DNA of 13,381 nt from contig DGGQ01000149.1 in assembly GCA_002392275.1 (NCBI GenBank), forward strand, positions 1 to 13,381, given 5' to 3'. The DNA comes from Treponema sp. UBA3870 (lineage in GTDB: Bacteria; Spirochaetota; Spirochaetia; Treponematales; Treponemataceae). The number at the start of each line of letters is the position of its first letter. Position 1 is the stretch's first letter. A program made the translations under genes and the position numbers. Of this stretch, positions 4,657 to 12,010 are shown in pieces. The notes below the pieces were generated by a model. That model was given only the letters and a program-made list of their open reading frames with translations. It did no database searches and was not told the DNA's origin.

Positions 4657-7104
4657 ATGGACATGGATCAGAACAACAGGCCTCGTGCGCGTGAAAAAAA
4701 TGTCACCAACAACAGCACAGGCGTACACAAACGTGGTGAAGGATTGGGCACAGGTCCGGTCGGATCCCAGAACGGATATGCGGGAAGGACAGGCGGAAAC
4801 CAGAGCAACCCAAGGAGACAGTCGTTCGGACCATCAAGCGGAAACTCAAGCGGCAGCTTCAACGGAAGTTCTGGCGGCTCAAGGTCTGGGCGGACGGCAA
4901 CAAGGGCTGGTGGTGGAGGAATCATTATAGCCATCATCGCGGGTGTCCTCTATCTGATTTTTGGACGCGGTGGAAAAAACTCAAACAACAGCTCCAGCCA
5001 GACAACAACAAATCAATCTTCCTACGAATCAAATTATGAATCACCATCGCAGACAAGCTACACAAGCACAGACTCTACGGTGGCATCAGGTTCACGCGCA
5101 AAACGCACACAGATTGTCGGAAACGGACAGGACACAATCACTCTCATGGTCTACATGTGCGGTGCGGACCTTGAATCAAAAAACGGAATGGCTTCGTCGG
5201 ATTTGGGCGAAATGGCAAAAGCAAATCTGAGCGACAAAATAAATCTCATCGTCTACACGGGTGGAAGCAAACAGTGGAAGACGCAGGGAATCAGCAACAG
5301 AGTCAACCAGATTTACAAAGTGGAGAACGGAGGAATCAAGCGGCTTGTAGAAGACGACGGAAAAAAAGCCATGACCGACCCTTCCACACTCAGCGGATTC
5401 ATCAAGTGGGCTGCAAAAAATTATCCGGCGAACAGATACGAATTGATTTTCTGGGACCACGGTGGCGGTTCCGTAAGTGGATACGGCTACGATGAAAATT
5501 TTTCAAGCAAAGGCTCTATGAATCTTGCAAACATCGACAAGGCTCTCAAAAATGGCGGTGTAAAATTTGATTTCATTGGATTCGACACATGTCTTATGGC
5601 TACAACCGAAAACGCACTTATGCTCGACAGCCACGCAGACTATATGATTGCGTCCGAAGAGACCGAACCTGGAATCGGATGGTACTACACAAACTGGCTT
5701 ACTAATCTGAGCAAAAACACATCCATGCCGACTCTTGAAATTGGAAAAAACATTGTTGATGATTTCACAGCCCAGTGCAATATCAAGTGCAGCGGACAGA
5801 AGACGACACTTTCCGTAATCGACCTTGCAGAATTTTCAAACACAGTTCCGAACGCGCTCTCGTCATTCTCAAGATCAATCTCGACTATGATTTCCGCAAA
5901 CAAATATCAGACAGTTTCGGACGCAAGATACAACACAAGGGAGTTCTCCGCAAAATCAAAAATCGACCAGATTGATTTGGTGGACCTGTGTCTCAAAATG
6001 AACACGACGGAAGGAAAAAAACTTGCGAACGCTCTCCAGGGTGCAATCAAATACAACAAAACCTCCCGTAACATGACAAACGCATACGGGGTATCCATAT
6101 ACTTCCCATACCAGCGGGCATCCTATGTTGACCAGGCATGCGACACTTACGAAGCAATCGGAATGGACGACGACTACGCAAACGCAATCAGACAGTTCGC
6201 AAAACTTGAAGTCAGCGGACAGGTTGCATCCGGTGGAACATCATCCCCGCTTGGCTCCCTGCTTGAAGGTCTTGGTGGACTCGGTGGACTGTTTGGTTCG
6301 TCATCCTCATCATCCTCTGGAAGCTCGGACATAATCGGTGGACTGCTTGGCTCGTTCCTTGGTGGCGGAGTTGGCGAAGGTTTAATCAGCGGGTTGACTG
6401 GACGCAATATCGATTTCATGTCCGACCCGGATCTCACAAACGAAGATGCGGCGGACTATATTTCCAAAAACCATTTTGACCCAACAACTTTGGTCTGGAA
6501 GGAATCGTCGAACGGCAAGGCAAGCATCGCTCTTTCTGACAGCCAGTGGAAACTTGTTCATGCGCTTGACAAAAATATGTTCTACGATGACGGAGAGGGC
6601 TACATTGATTTGGGACTGGACAACACATACAATCTCGACGGAAAAACAATGACAGCCGACACCGACAGAACATGGCTCGCAATAAACGGTCAGCCGGTAG
6701 CATACTACCATGAGGACACTGTGGACGACGGAAACAACTACACAATAACAGGACGCGTCCCTGCCCTGCTCAATGGCGAAAGAGTGAATCTGCTAATCGT
6801 TTTCGACAATGAAAATCCATACGGATTCATAGCTGGAGCGCAGGCGGACTACCACAACAACGAAACCGAAACCGTCGCAAAAAATATTACGGAACTTGAG
6901 ATTGGCGACAAGCTTGAATTCCTGTGCGACTATTATTCATACGACGGAACCTACAGCGACACATATCTGCTTGGCGAACCGATGACGGTAAAATCCAATA
7001 TGCAGATTAGCGATGTTGATGTTGGGAAGGGAAAAGTGAAAATCACCTACCGCTTCACCGACATCTACAATCAGGAATACTGGACACCGGCTCTTGTTCG
7101 GTAG
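4657..7104 (+). CDS. Membrane-anchored clostripain-family (C11) cysteine peptidase
   Basis: An 815-residue protein with AAGGAG a suitable distance before ATG 4657. Residues 1-88 are polar and Gly/Ser/Asn-rich, including VHKRGEGLGTGPVG (23-36), a segment I associate with C11 peptidases of Lachnospiraceae. A single hydrophobic segment (about 89-103) would anchor the protein, and a Ser/Thr-rich stalk follows to about 155. The peptidase domain begins TLMVYMCGADLES; the catalytic dyad is His268 in FWDHGGG and Cys312 in GFDTCLMAT. A low-complexity Gly/Ser/Leu stretch (about 525-585) separates it from a C-terminal domain (about 586-815) that I do not recognise. C11 peptidases usually cut after Arg or Lys and often self-activate. 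The protein is longer than the catalytic core alone requires. It probably acts at the cell surface or in the periplasm. A strong terminator follows. Confidence 0.92.
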   Translation: MDMDQNNRPRAREKNVTNNSTGVHKRGEGLGTGPVGSQNGYAGRTGGNQSNPRRQSFGPSSGNSSGSFNGSSGGSRSGRTATRAGGGGIIIAIIAGVLYLIFGRGGKNSNNSSSQTTTNQSSYESNYESPSQTSYTSTDSTVASGSRAKRTQIVGNGQDTITLMVYMCGADLESKNGMASSDLGEMAKANLSDKINLIVYTGGSKQWKTQGISNRVNQIYKVENGGIKRLVEDDGKKAMTDPSTLSGFIKWAAKNYPANRYELIFWDHGGGSVSGYGYDENFSSKGSMNLANIDKALKNGGVKFDFIGFDTCLMATTENALMLDSHADYMIASEETEPGIGWYYTNWLTNLSKNTSMPTLEIGKNIVDDFTAQCNIKCSGQKTTLSVIDLAEFSNTVPNALSSFSRSISTMISANKYQTVSDARYNTREFSAKSKIDQIDLVDLCLKMNTTEGKKLANALQGAIKYNKTSRNMTNAYGVSIYFPYQRASYVDQACDTYEAIGMDDDYANAIRQFAKLEVSGQVASGGTSSPLGSLLEGLGGLGGLFGSSSSSSSGSSDIIGGLLGSFLGGGVGEGLISGLTGRNIDFMSDPDLTNEDAADYISKNHFDPTTLVWKESSNGKASIALSDSQWKLVHALDKNMFYDDGEGYIDLGLDNTYNLDGKTMTADTDRTWLAINGQPVAYYHEDTVDDGNNYTITGRVPALLNGERVNLLIVFDNENPYGFIAGAQADYHNNETETVAKNITELEIGDKLEFLCDYYSYDGTYSDTYLLGEPMTVKSNMQISDVDVGKGKVKITYRFTDIYNQEYWTPALVR

Positions 7105-7125
7105 ACATTCCGATTAAAACAAATG

Positions 7126-7163
7126 TCCCCCGCATCCGCAATTTGGACCGGGGGATTTTTTTT
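7126..7163 (+). terminator. Intrinsic terminator after the C11 peptidase gene
   Basis: TCCCCCG (7126-7132) and CGGGGGA (7149-7155) form a perfect 7-bp stem followed by eight T residues (7156-7163), 22 bases after the peptidase stop. The convergent gene on the other strand may share it, because A-rich sequence lies on its far side. Confidence 0.92.
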
Positions 7164-7172
7164 GATTTATAA

Positions 7173-7211
7173 AATCAAGGATTCAGATTCTGTCCGATTA
7201 AATCCTTGATT
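7173..7211 (-). terminator. Hairpin overlapping the end of the alcohol dehydrogenase gene
   Basis: AATCAAGGATT (7173-7183) and AATCCTTGATT (7201-7211) are perfect 11-bp inverted repeats with a 17-base loop. On the minus strand the stem is followed by TTATAAATC, only weakly T-rich, and it includes part of the stop codon. It may act as terminator or 3' stabiliser for the minus-strand gene. Confidence 0.6.
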
Positions 7212-8394
7212 AAACCTTGGCCTTTGCCGCAATCTGGTAGATTTTTGTGATGTCATCCGAATTCAGGTGGACAAATCCTCCTGTGGTCTGACCGTCCGCA
7301 AGTCCAAATTTTTTTACCAGCGTCGGAATGTCCTCTTCTTTTGCTCCAAGCTCCTCAAAATTGATTGGCATTCCAATGTCATGCAAAAAGAGTCTGAACC
7401 GGTGGATTCCCTCGCGCGCTGTTGATTCGGGGTCGGCGAAATCCATCTTTACTCCCCAGACTCTTTCGGACCACTGGGCAAAACGCATCACGTCATGCCG
7501 CCAGACATATTCCATCCACGACGGCATTATAACCGCAAGTCCCGCTCCATGTGCACAATCGTAAAGCCCCGAAAGCTCATGCTCAATTCCATGGCTGTTC
7601 CAGTCCTGCTCCCGTCCCACTCCGACGATATTGTTGTGAGCGACCATTCCCGCCCACATTATGTTTGCACGTGCATCATAGTCGTCAGGATTTGCAATCA
7701 CCCTTGGAACTTCGTGGACCATAGAAAGAAGAACCGCCTCGCACAATCTGTCGGTGGTCTCGACATTTTTTGTGTTGGTGAAATACCGTTCGCAGACATG
7801 GGCCATTATGTCCGTAGCACCGCAAGCGGTCTGGTATGGCGGGAGTGTCTGTGTCAAAGCCGGATTCAAAATCGAAAACTTTGGACGGATGCAGTCTCCA
7901 CCAGTCCCACGTTTTACCATTCCATCTTTTTTGGTGATTACGGAATTCCCCGAACCTTCGCTACCAGCGGCGGCAATTGTGAGCACAGTTCCAACCGGGA
8001 GAGCCTTTGTCGGAGTTTCCTTGTGGGAATAGAAGTCCCAGAAATCTCCATCGTAGCAAACGCCCAGAGCTATTGCCTTTGAACTGTCAATAACGGAGCC
8101 GCCACCAACCGCAAGAACAAAATCCACTCCATTTTTTTTGCAAAGCTCAATTCCCTCGTAAACCAAATCGTCCTGTGGATTCGGATGAACACCGCCAAGC
8201 TCAACAAAATCAATTCCCGCGGCTTTAAGGGACTGTCTCACGCGAGAAAGCAGCCCGGATTTTTCAGCAGACTTTCCACCAAAATGCAGGAGAACTTTTT
8301 TTCCGCCAAACTCCCGGACCAGCTCTCCCGCCTGATTTTCCATGTCCTTTCCAAAAACAAATTTCGTTGGACTGTAGAACGTAAAGTTTTCCAT
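7210..8394 (-). CDS. Iron-containing alcohol dehydrogenase (YqhD/butanol dehydrogenase-like)
   Basis: A 394-residue group III alcohol dehydrogenase, full length for the family. The N-terminal dinucleotide-binding half has FGGKSAEKSGLL (38-49) and the AVGGGSVIDSSKAIA motif (95-109). The C-terminal half holds the expected metal ligands Asp195 and His199 (GATDIMAHV), His268 (WNSHGIEHE) and His282 (CAHGAGLAV). Family members reduce aldehydes to alcohols with NAD(P)H, typically butyraldehyde, isobutyraldehyde or toxic short aldehydes. The cofactor cannot be settled from sequence alone. The ATG at 8392-8394 has GAGGTGA immediately upstream. A terminator separates it from thrS, so it needs its own promoter (a TATTAT lies at 8417-8422 on the minus strand with no good -35 box) or read-through. 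It is probably cytoplasmic and serves fermentation or detoxification. Confidence 0.94.
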   Translation of the reverse strand: MENFTFYSPTKFVFGKDMENQAGELVREFGGKKVLLHFGGKSAEKSGLLSRVRQSLKAAGIDFVELGGVHPNPQDDLVYEGIELCKKNGVDFVLAVGGGSVIDSSKAIALGVCYDGDFWDFYSHKETPTKALPVGTVLTIAAAGSEGSGNSVITKKDGMVKRGTGGDCIRPKFSILNPALTQTLPPYQTACGATDIMAHVCERYFTNTKNVETTDRLCEAVLLSMVHEVPRVIANPDDYDARANIMWAGMVAHNNIVGVGREQDWNSHGIEHELSGLYDCAHGAGLAVIMPSWMEYVWRHDVMRFAQWSERVWGVKMDFADPESTAREGIHRFRLFLHDIGMPINFEELGAKEEDIPTLVKKFGLADGQTTGGFVHLNSDDITKIYQIAAKAKV

Positions 8395-8428
8395 AAATCA
8401 CCTCACCGCTAAAGAAATAATATTTTCC

Positions 8429-8463
8429 AAAAAAAATCGGGCTGCCCAAAAACTGAACAGCCC
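8429..8463 (-). terminator. Intrinsic terminator of thrS
   Basis: On the minus strand GGGCTG and CAGCCC (8458-8463 and 8439-8444) form a 6-bp stem with a 13-base loop, followed by GA and eight T residues (8436-8429). It lies 17 bases beyond the thrS stop and upstream of the alcohol dehydrogenase start. Confidence 0.9.
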
Positions 8464-8479
8464 TATTGTTAAATGCGTT

Positions 8480-10237
8480 TTAAATTCCGTTGAAATGTGT
8501 GTTGATTTTTTCAACAACATAGTCGCGGAACTCCGTGAGCTTGAATGTCCTCTGCGGAATCTGCGAGCTAAAACGGAAGCGGCATGTCACGCTCTCTTCT
8601 TCCTGTTCCTTTGCTCCGACAACCAAGATGTACGGTGTCTTGTGCTCGGAAGAAATCACCTTGATTTTTGACTTCATGTTGTCGTCATCGGTGTATGCCT
8701 TTGCGCGGATGTCGGACTGCAAGAGAGTGTCGGCGACTTTTTTTGCATAGTCGTTGAAATCTGGAGCGACAGGAACAACCGCAACCTGCTCAAAGTGAAG
8801 CCAGGCCGGGAAAGCTCCAGCGTAGTTTTCAATCAGTATTCCCATGAAACGTTCGAGCGAACCAAGGACCGCACGGTGCAGCATGACTGGATGGTGTTTC
8901 TGGTTGTCCGCACCGATGTATTCGGCATTGAGTCTGTCGGCGGATGGAAGCTGGTAGTCGAGCTGGATTGTTCCACACTGCCACTGGCGACCAAGGGCAT
9001 CAATCAGCGTGAACTCAAGTTTTGGTCCATAGAAAGCACCCTCTCCCGGCTGGATTTCATATTCAAGACCGGCGGCCTTACATGCGGCGGCAAGAGCGGC
9101 TTCGGCATGGTCCCATGTTGCGTCATCACCAACGTGGTCTTCCGGACGTGTGCTGAGCTTTACTAAAAGATTTTTGTCGAATCCGAAATCCTTGTAGACA
9201 TCCTTCAAAAGATGGCAGAACTTCGTAACCTCTTCCTCAATCTGGTCCTCGGTACAGAGAATGTGTCCATCGTCCTGAACGAAACCACGGATTCTCATAA
9301 TGCCATGGATTGTTCCGCTCGGCTCGTTGCGAACACAGTGACCGAATTCTGCAAGGCGCATCGGTAAATCCTTGTACGAGCGGATTCTGCTCTTGAAAAT
9401 CTCCAGCGCACCCGGACAGTTCATCGGTTTGATTGCGAAAACTTTTTTCTCGCTTTCGGTTATGAACATGTTCTGCTGGTAGTGTCCCCAGTGGCCAGAC
9501 CTTTCCCACAATGTACGCGGCATGATTGCAGGTGTATTGACCTCGACATATCCATCGTGGAAAACTTTTTTGCGCATATAGTCCTGAAGAGTGACGTACA
9601 TTGACCAGCCGTTCGGATGCCAGAAAATCTGACCCGGATCTTCGGGGTCAAGGTGGAACAAATCCATCTGCACTCCAAGTTTGCGGTGGTCACGCTTGTC
9701 CGCCTCCTCAAGCATTTTGAGGTAGTCCTTCAAATCGTTTGGCTTGTTGAAGGCGACCGCATACACACGGCTCAACATTGGACGCTTGGAATCTCCACGC
9801 CAGTACGCTCCAGCCATCTTCATCAGCTTGAAACTCTGAGCGTTGATTTCCTTTGTGTTTGCGACATGTGGTCCACGGCACAAATCAGTAAAGCCATCCT
9901 GGGTGTATGTAGTGATTGTCTCTCCATCCGGCAAATCGTTAATCAGCTCCACCTTGTAGGGCTGGTCCTTGAAAAGCTCCAGAGCCTCCGCCTTGCTGAC
10001 TTCCTTTCTGACAAAATCAACATTGCCAGAAAGAATACGGCGCATCTCCTTTTCAACGGCAGGAAAATCCGCCTCGGTCAACTTGTGGTCCGCGGGAAAA
10101 TCAAAGTCATAATAAAAACCATTGTCAATAGCCGGTCCGATTGCAATCTTCGTTCCGGGAATCAGTTTGTTTACAGCCTCCGCCATGACATGAGCCAAAC
10201 TGTGGCGTACAGTCTGCAATTTTTCATCAACTGCCAT
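8480..10237 (-). CDS. thrS: Threonyl-tRNA synthetase lacking the TGS domain
   Basis: A 585-residue class II synthetase that charges tRNA-Thr. The ATG at 10235-10237 is chosen because AGGGTGA precedes it and a predicted promoter lies upstream; the 58 extra in-frame residues before it look non-coding. The protein begins directly in the N2 editing domain (His12-x3-His16, Cys120 and His124 in CRGPHV), which removes mischarged serine. The catalytic core has zinc ligands Cys274 (MNCPGA), His325 (DGH) and His454 (MLHRA), motif 2 (RNEPSG..RIRGF) and motif 3 (GSLERF). The anticodon-binding domain follows (VAVVPVAPDF to the end). Bacterial ThrRS is usually near 640 residues with an N-terminal TGS domain, absent here. 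TGS-less forms exist, so this is probably natural for the lineage. It has its own promoter and terminator. Confidence 0.96.
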   Translation of the reverse strand: MAVDEKLQTVRHSLAHVMAEAVNKLIPGTKIAIGPAIDNGFYYDFDFPADHKLTEADFPAVEKEMRRILSGNVDFVRKEVSKAEALELFKDQPYKVELINDLPDGETITTYTQDGFTDLCRGPHVANTKEINAQSFKLMKMAGAYWRGDSKRPMLSRVYAVAFNKPNDLKDYLKMLEEADKRDHRKLGVQMDLFHLDPEDPGQIFWHPNGWSMYVTLQDYMRKKVFHDGYVEVNTPAIMPRTLWERSGHWGHYQQNMFITESEKKVFAIKPMNCPGALEIFKSRIRSYKDLPMRLAEFGHCVRNEPSGTIHGIMRIRGFVQDDGHILCTEDQIEEEVTKFCHLLKDVYKDFGFDKNLLVKLSTRPEDHVGDDATWDHAEAALAAACKAAGLEYEIQPGEGAFYGPKLEFTLIDALGRQWQCGTIQLDYQLPSADRLNAEYIGADNQKHHPVMLHRAVLGSLERFMGILIENYAGAFPAWLHFEQVAVVPVAPDFNDYAKKVADTLLQSDIRAKAYTDDDNMKSKIKVISSEHKTPYILVVGAKEQEEESVTCRFRFSSQIPQRTFKLTEFRDYVVEKINTHFNGI

Positions 10238-10273
10238 TTTTGTCACCCTTTTTACGAAAAATATCTTCCATAG

Positions 10274-10302
10274 AGAATACTCTTTTTTTGCACTTGTTTC
10301 AA
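10274..10302 (-). promoter_or_regulatory. Predicted thrS promoter
   Basis: On the minus strand TTGAAA (10297-10302) and TATTCT (10274-10279) are separated by exactly 17 bases, about 37 bases upstream of the chosen ATG. The leader is too short for a T-box riboswitch. Confidence 0.65.
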
Positions 10303-10323
10303 CGCATGGAAAATTGACATTCA

Positions 10324-11805
10324 CTAAATGTGTTCGACTATGAACTTTTTGAACTCGTCTTCCGGAATCGGTTTGGAATAATAATATCCCTGCGCAAGGC
10401 GGCATCCACATTTTCTTAAAAGCTTCACGTGCCGTTCGGTCTCGACACCCTCGCAGAGCGTCACCTTTCCAAGCTCATTCACCATCTTTATCATGTAAGC
10501 CAAAATTATTCTGGACTCACGCGAATACTCGGCATTCTTCAAAAATCTCTGGTCAAATTTTACAATGTCCACCGGCATCTCGCCAAGCATGTTCAGAGAC
10601 GACTCTCCGCTTCCAAAATCATCCATGCTGACCTGGTAGCCCGACTCGTGCAGACTGTGGATAAGCTCGCACACAAAATCGTCGCCCATTCCAGCAAAGC
10701 GTTCCTCAATCTCCACCTCGATATATTTTTTGTCCACACCATACTGGGTCTGGAGTATGTCAAGCTCGCCAACAAATTCCCTTGGGTTGTTGCTAAGGCG
10801 GGACATATTCATGGAGATTTTCACAGGCGGAATGTTTTCGTTCTGGAGATGGCTCAAAAATTTAAAGACAGTTTTGTAGACATACTGGTCCAGGATACCG
10901 ACCATCCCATTCTGCTCCAGCACCGGGATAAAGAGATTCGGCGGAATCAGCGCATTGTTTTTTGTCCTCCAGCGAATCAGAGCCTCCGCGCCCTCTATCT
11001 TCTCGGTCTCCAGATTGATTTTGGGCTGGTACAGGACGACAAACTCATTGTTCTTGAATGCGTTCTCTATTCCGTTCTCGATTCTCTCCTCGTTTTCATG
11101 CTGGGCCTGCATCGCTCCATTGTAGACGACAAAGTTTTCTATTATACTGTCCTTGGTCATGTGACGGGCATACCCCGCCTTGGAGATTGCGTCCCTCAAA
11201 TTCAGCTCATGGTTTTCATCAAGACGGCAGACCACGCTTCCGCTTTTCAGGATTATGTGAATGTTTCTTTCCTGCCCGACCTTGAACTGCAAATTGTTCT
11301 GCAGAATCTCCATGTCATCAACCGAAGTCTTTTCCACGGAAATGGGCTGCATTATATAAAAATTGTCCGCATATCCGCGCGCAAGAAACACGCCCTTGTC
11401 CATCTTTCCGTCGCCGAAAAACTTTTTCTTCAGATAGTTTCCTATGGACTTGAGGATTTCATCCCCCTCCTTGCTGCCATAAATCTTGTTTATGTTGGCG
11501 AAATCCCTTATGTTCATCTCCGTCAGAAGATACTTCGTGTTCTTTTTAGACCGCTCCGCAAGCCCCACCAGCTCCTCGAATCCATCCATCGAAAGCAGAC
11601 CGGTAACTTTGTCAATATGGCGTTCCTTTTGATTTTTACGCTTCTGTTTTGCAGAAAAAACAATAGAAAAAATAATCGCATAGACCACACAAAAAAGTAT
11701 CGCCATGGCAACAACAAACCAGATATTGCCCCACGGCAGACCATTTTTTTGAGAAGGAAATGGCAATGCGCCGGAAAAATTTCCAGAAATATAATCAAAG
11801 CCCAT
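10324..11805 (-). CDS. Membrane-anchored EAL phosphodiesterase with degenerate GGDEF domain
   Basis: A protein of 493 residues (496 if TTG at 11814 is used). The ATG at 11803-11805 is reported, but GGAG (11819-11822) sits 13 bases from it and only 4 from the TTG, so the start is uncertain by three residues. A hydrophobic segment (IWFVVAMAILFCVVYAIIFSIVF, about 28-50) anchors it. The following GGDEF domain is degenerate: the signature reads YADNF, so cyclase activity is unlikely. The EAL domain keeps all catalytic residues (numbered from ATG): Glu274 (EALIRW), Asn333 (MNMSRL), Glu368 (VEIEER), Asp395-Asp396 (MDDFGSG), Lys416 (VKFD), Glu452 (CEGVET) and Gln472 (AQGYYY). It should hydrolyse c-di-GMP, tuning motility or attachment. 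The N-terminal part has no recognisable sensor. It is probably monocistronic, 86 bases upstream of thrS. Confidence 0.93.
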   Translation of the reverse strand: MGFDYISGNFSGALPFPSQKNGLPWGNIWFVVAMAILFCVVYAIIFSIVFSAKQKRKNQKERHIDKVTGLLSMDGFEELVGLAERSKKNTKYLLTEMNIRDFANINKIYGSKEGDEILKSIGNYLKKKFFGDGKMDKGVFLARGYADNFYIMQPISVEKTSVDDMEILQNNLQFKVGQERNIHIILKSGSVVCRLDENHELNLRDAISKAGYARHMTKDSIIENFVVYNGAMQAQHENEERIENGIENAFKNNEFVVLYQPKINLETEKIEGAEALIRWRTKNNALIPPNLFIPVLEQNGMVGILDQYVYKTVFKFLSHLQNENIPPVKISMNMSRLSNNPREFVGELDILQTQYGVDKKYIEVEIEERFAGMGDDFVCELIHSLHESGYQVSMDDFGSGESSLNMLGEMPVDIVKFDQRFLKNAEYSRESRIILAYMIKMVNELGKVTLCEGVETERHVKLLRKCGCRLAQGYYYSKPIPEDEFKKFIVEHI

Positions 11806-11849
11806 AAAGACCAAAAAACTCCAAAACTTTTTTCTTTTAGTGAGAATTA

Positions 11850-11855
11850 ATTATA
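11850..11855 (-). promoter_or_regulatory. Possible -10 box of the EAL gene
   Basis: A perfect TATAAT on the minus strand, 44 bases upstream of the ATG, preceded by a T-rich tract (9 T at 11865-11873) that could act as an UP-like element. No good -35 hexamer lies at 16-18 bases. The remaining intergenic bases to 12010 hold only the hairpin described next. Confidence 0.4.
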
Positions 11856-11936
11856 TCATAAAACAAAAAAAAATAAAAGTTAACTGAGCATATAAAAACT
11901 CTAATTTTTAGGGTTCCGGGCTAAAGGGCATTTCTA

Positions 11937-11971
11937 AAACAAATCTGCCCGATAACAACGTCACCGAGCAG
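11937..11971 (-). terminator. Possible terminator of the partial minus-strand gene
   Basis: On the minus strand CTGCTCG (11965-11971) pairs with CGGGCAG (11945-11951) with one G-T pair around a 13-base loop, followed by ATTTGTTTT. It lies about 40 bases beyond the stop at 12011. The T run is interrupted, so efficiency may be modest. Confidence 0.5.
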
Positions 11972-12010
11972 GTCAAGTCTCATCAGTTTTTCACTATTTG
12001 GTCCAGAAAC

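Noticed and set aside
7173..7211. Inverted repeat considered as insertion-sequence end
   Set aside because: There is no transposase or target duplication nearby; the position at the end of convergent genes fits a terminator better.
10238..10323. T-box or other riboswitch leader for thrS
   Set aside because: Only about 37 bases separate the predicted -10 box from the start codon, and no specifier or T-box sequence is visible.
10238..10411. 58-codon N-terminal extension of thrS
   Set aside because: It overlaps the predicted promoter and the 3' end of the EAL gene, and its sequence does not resemble a TGS domain.
10429..11850. Long plus-strand frame (473 codons) opposite the EAL gene
   Set aside because: Antisense shadow: the minus strand encodes a full set of EAL motifs, while this frame shows no family features.
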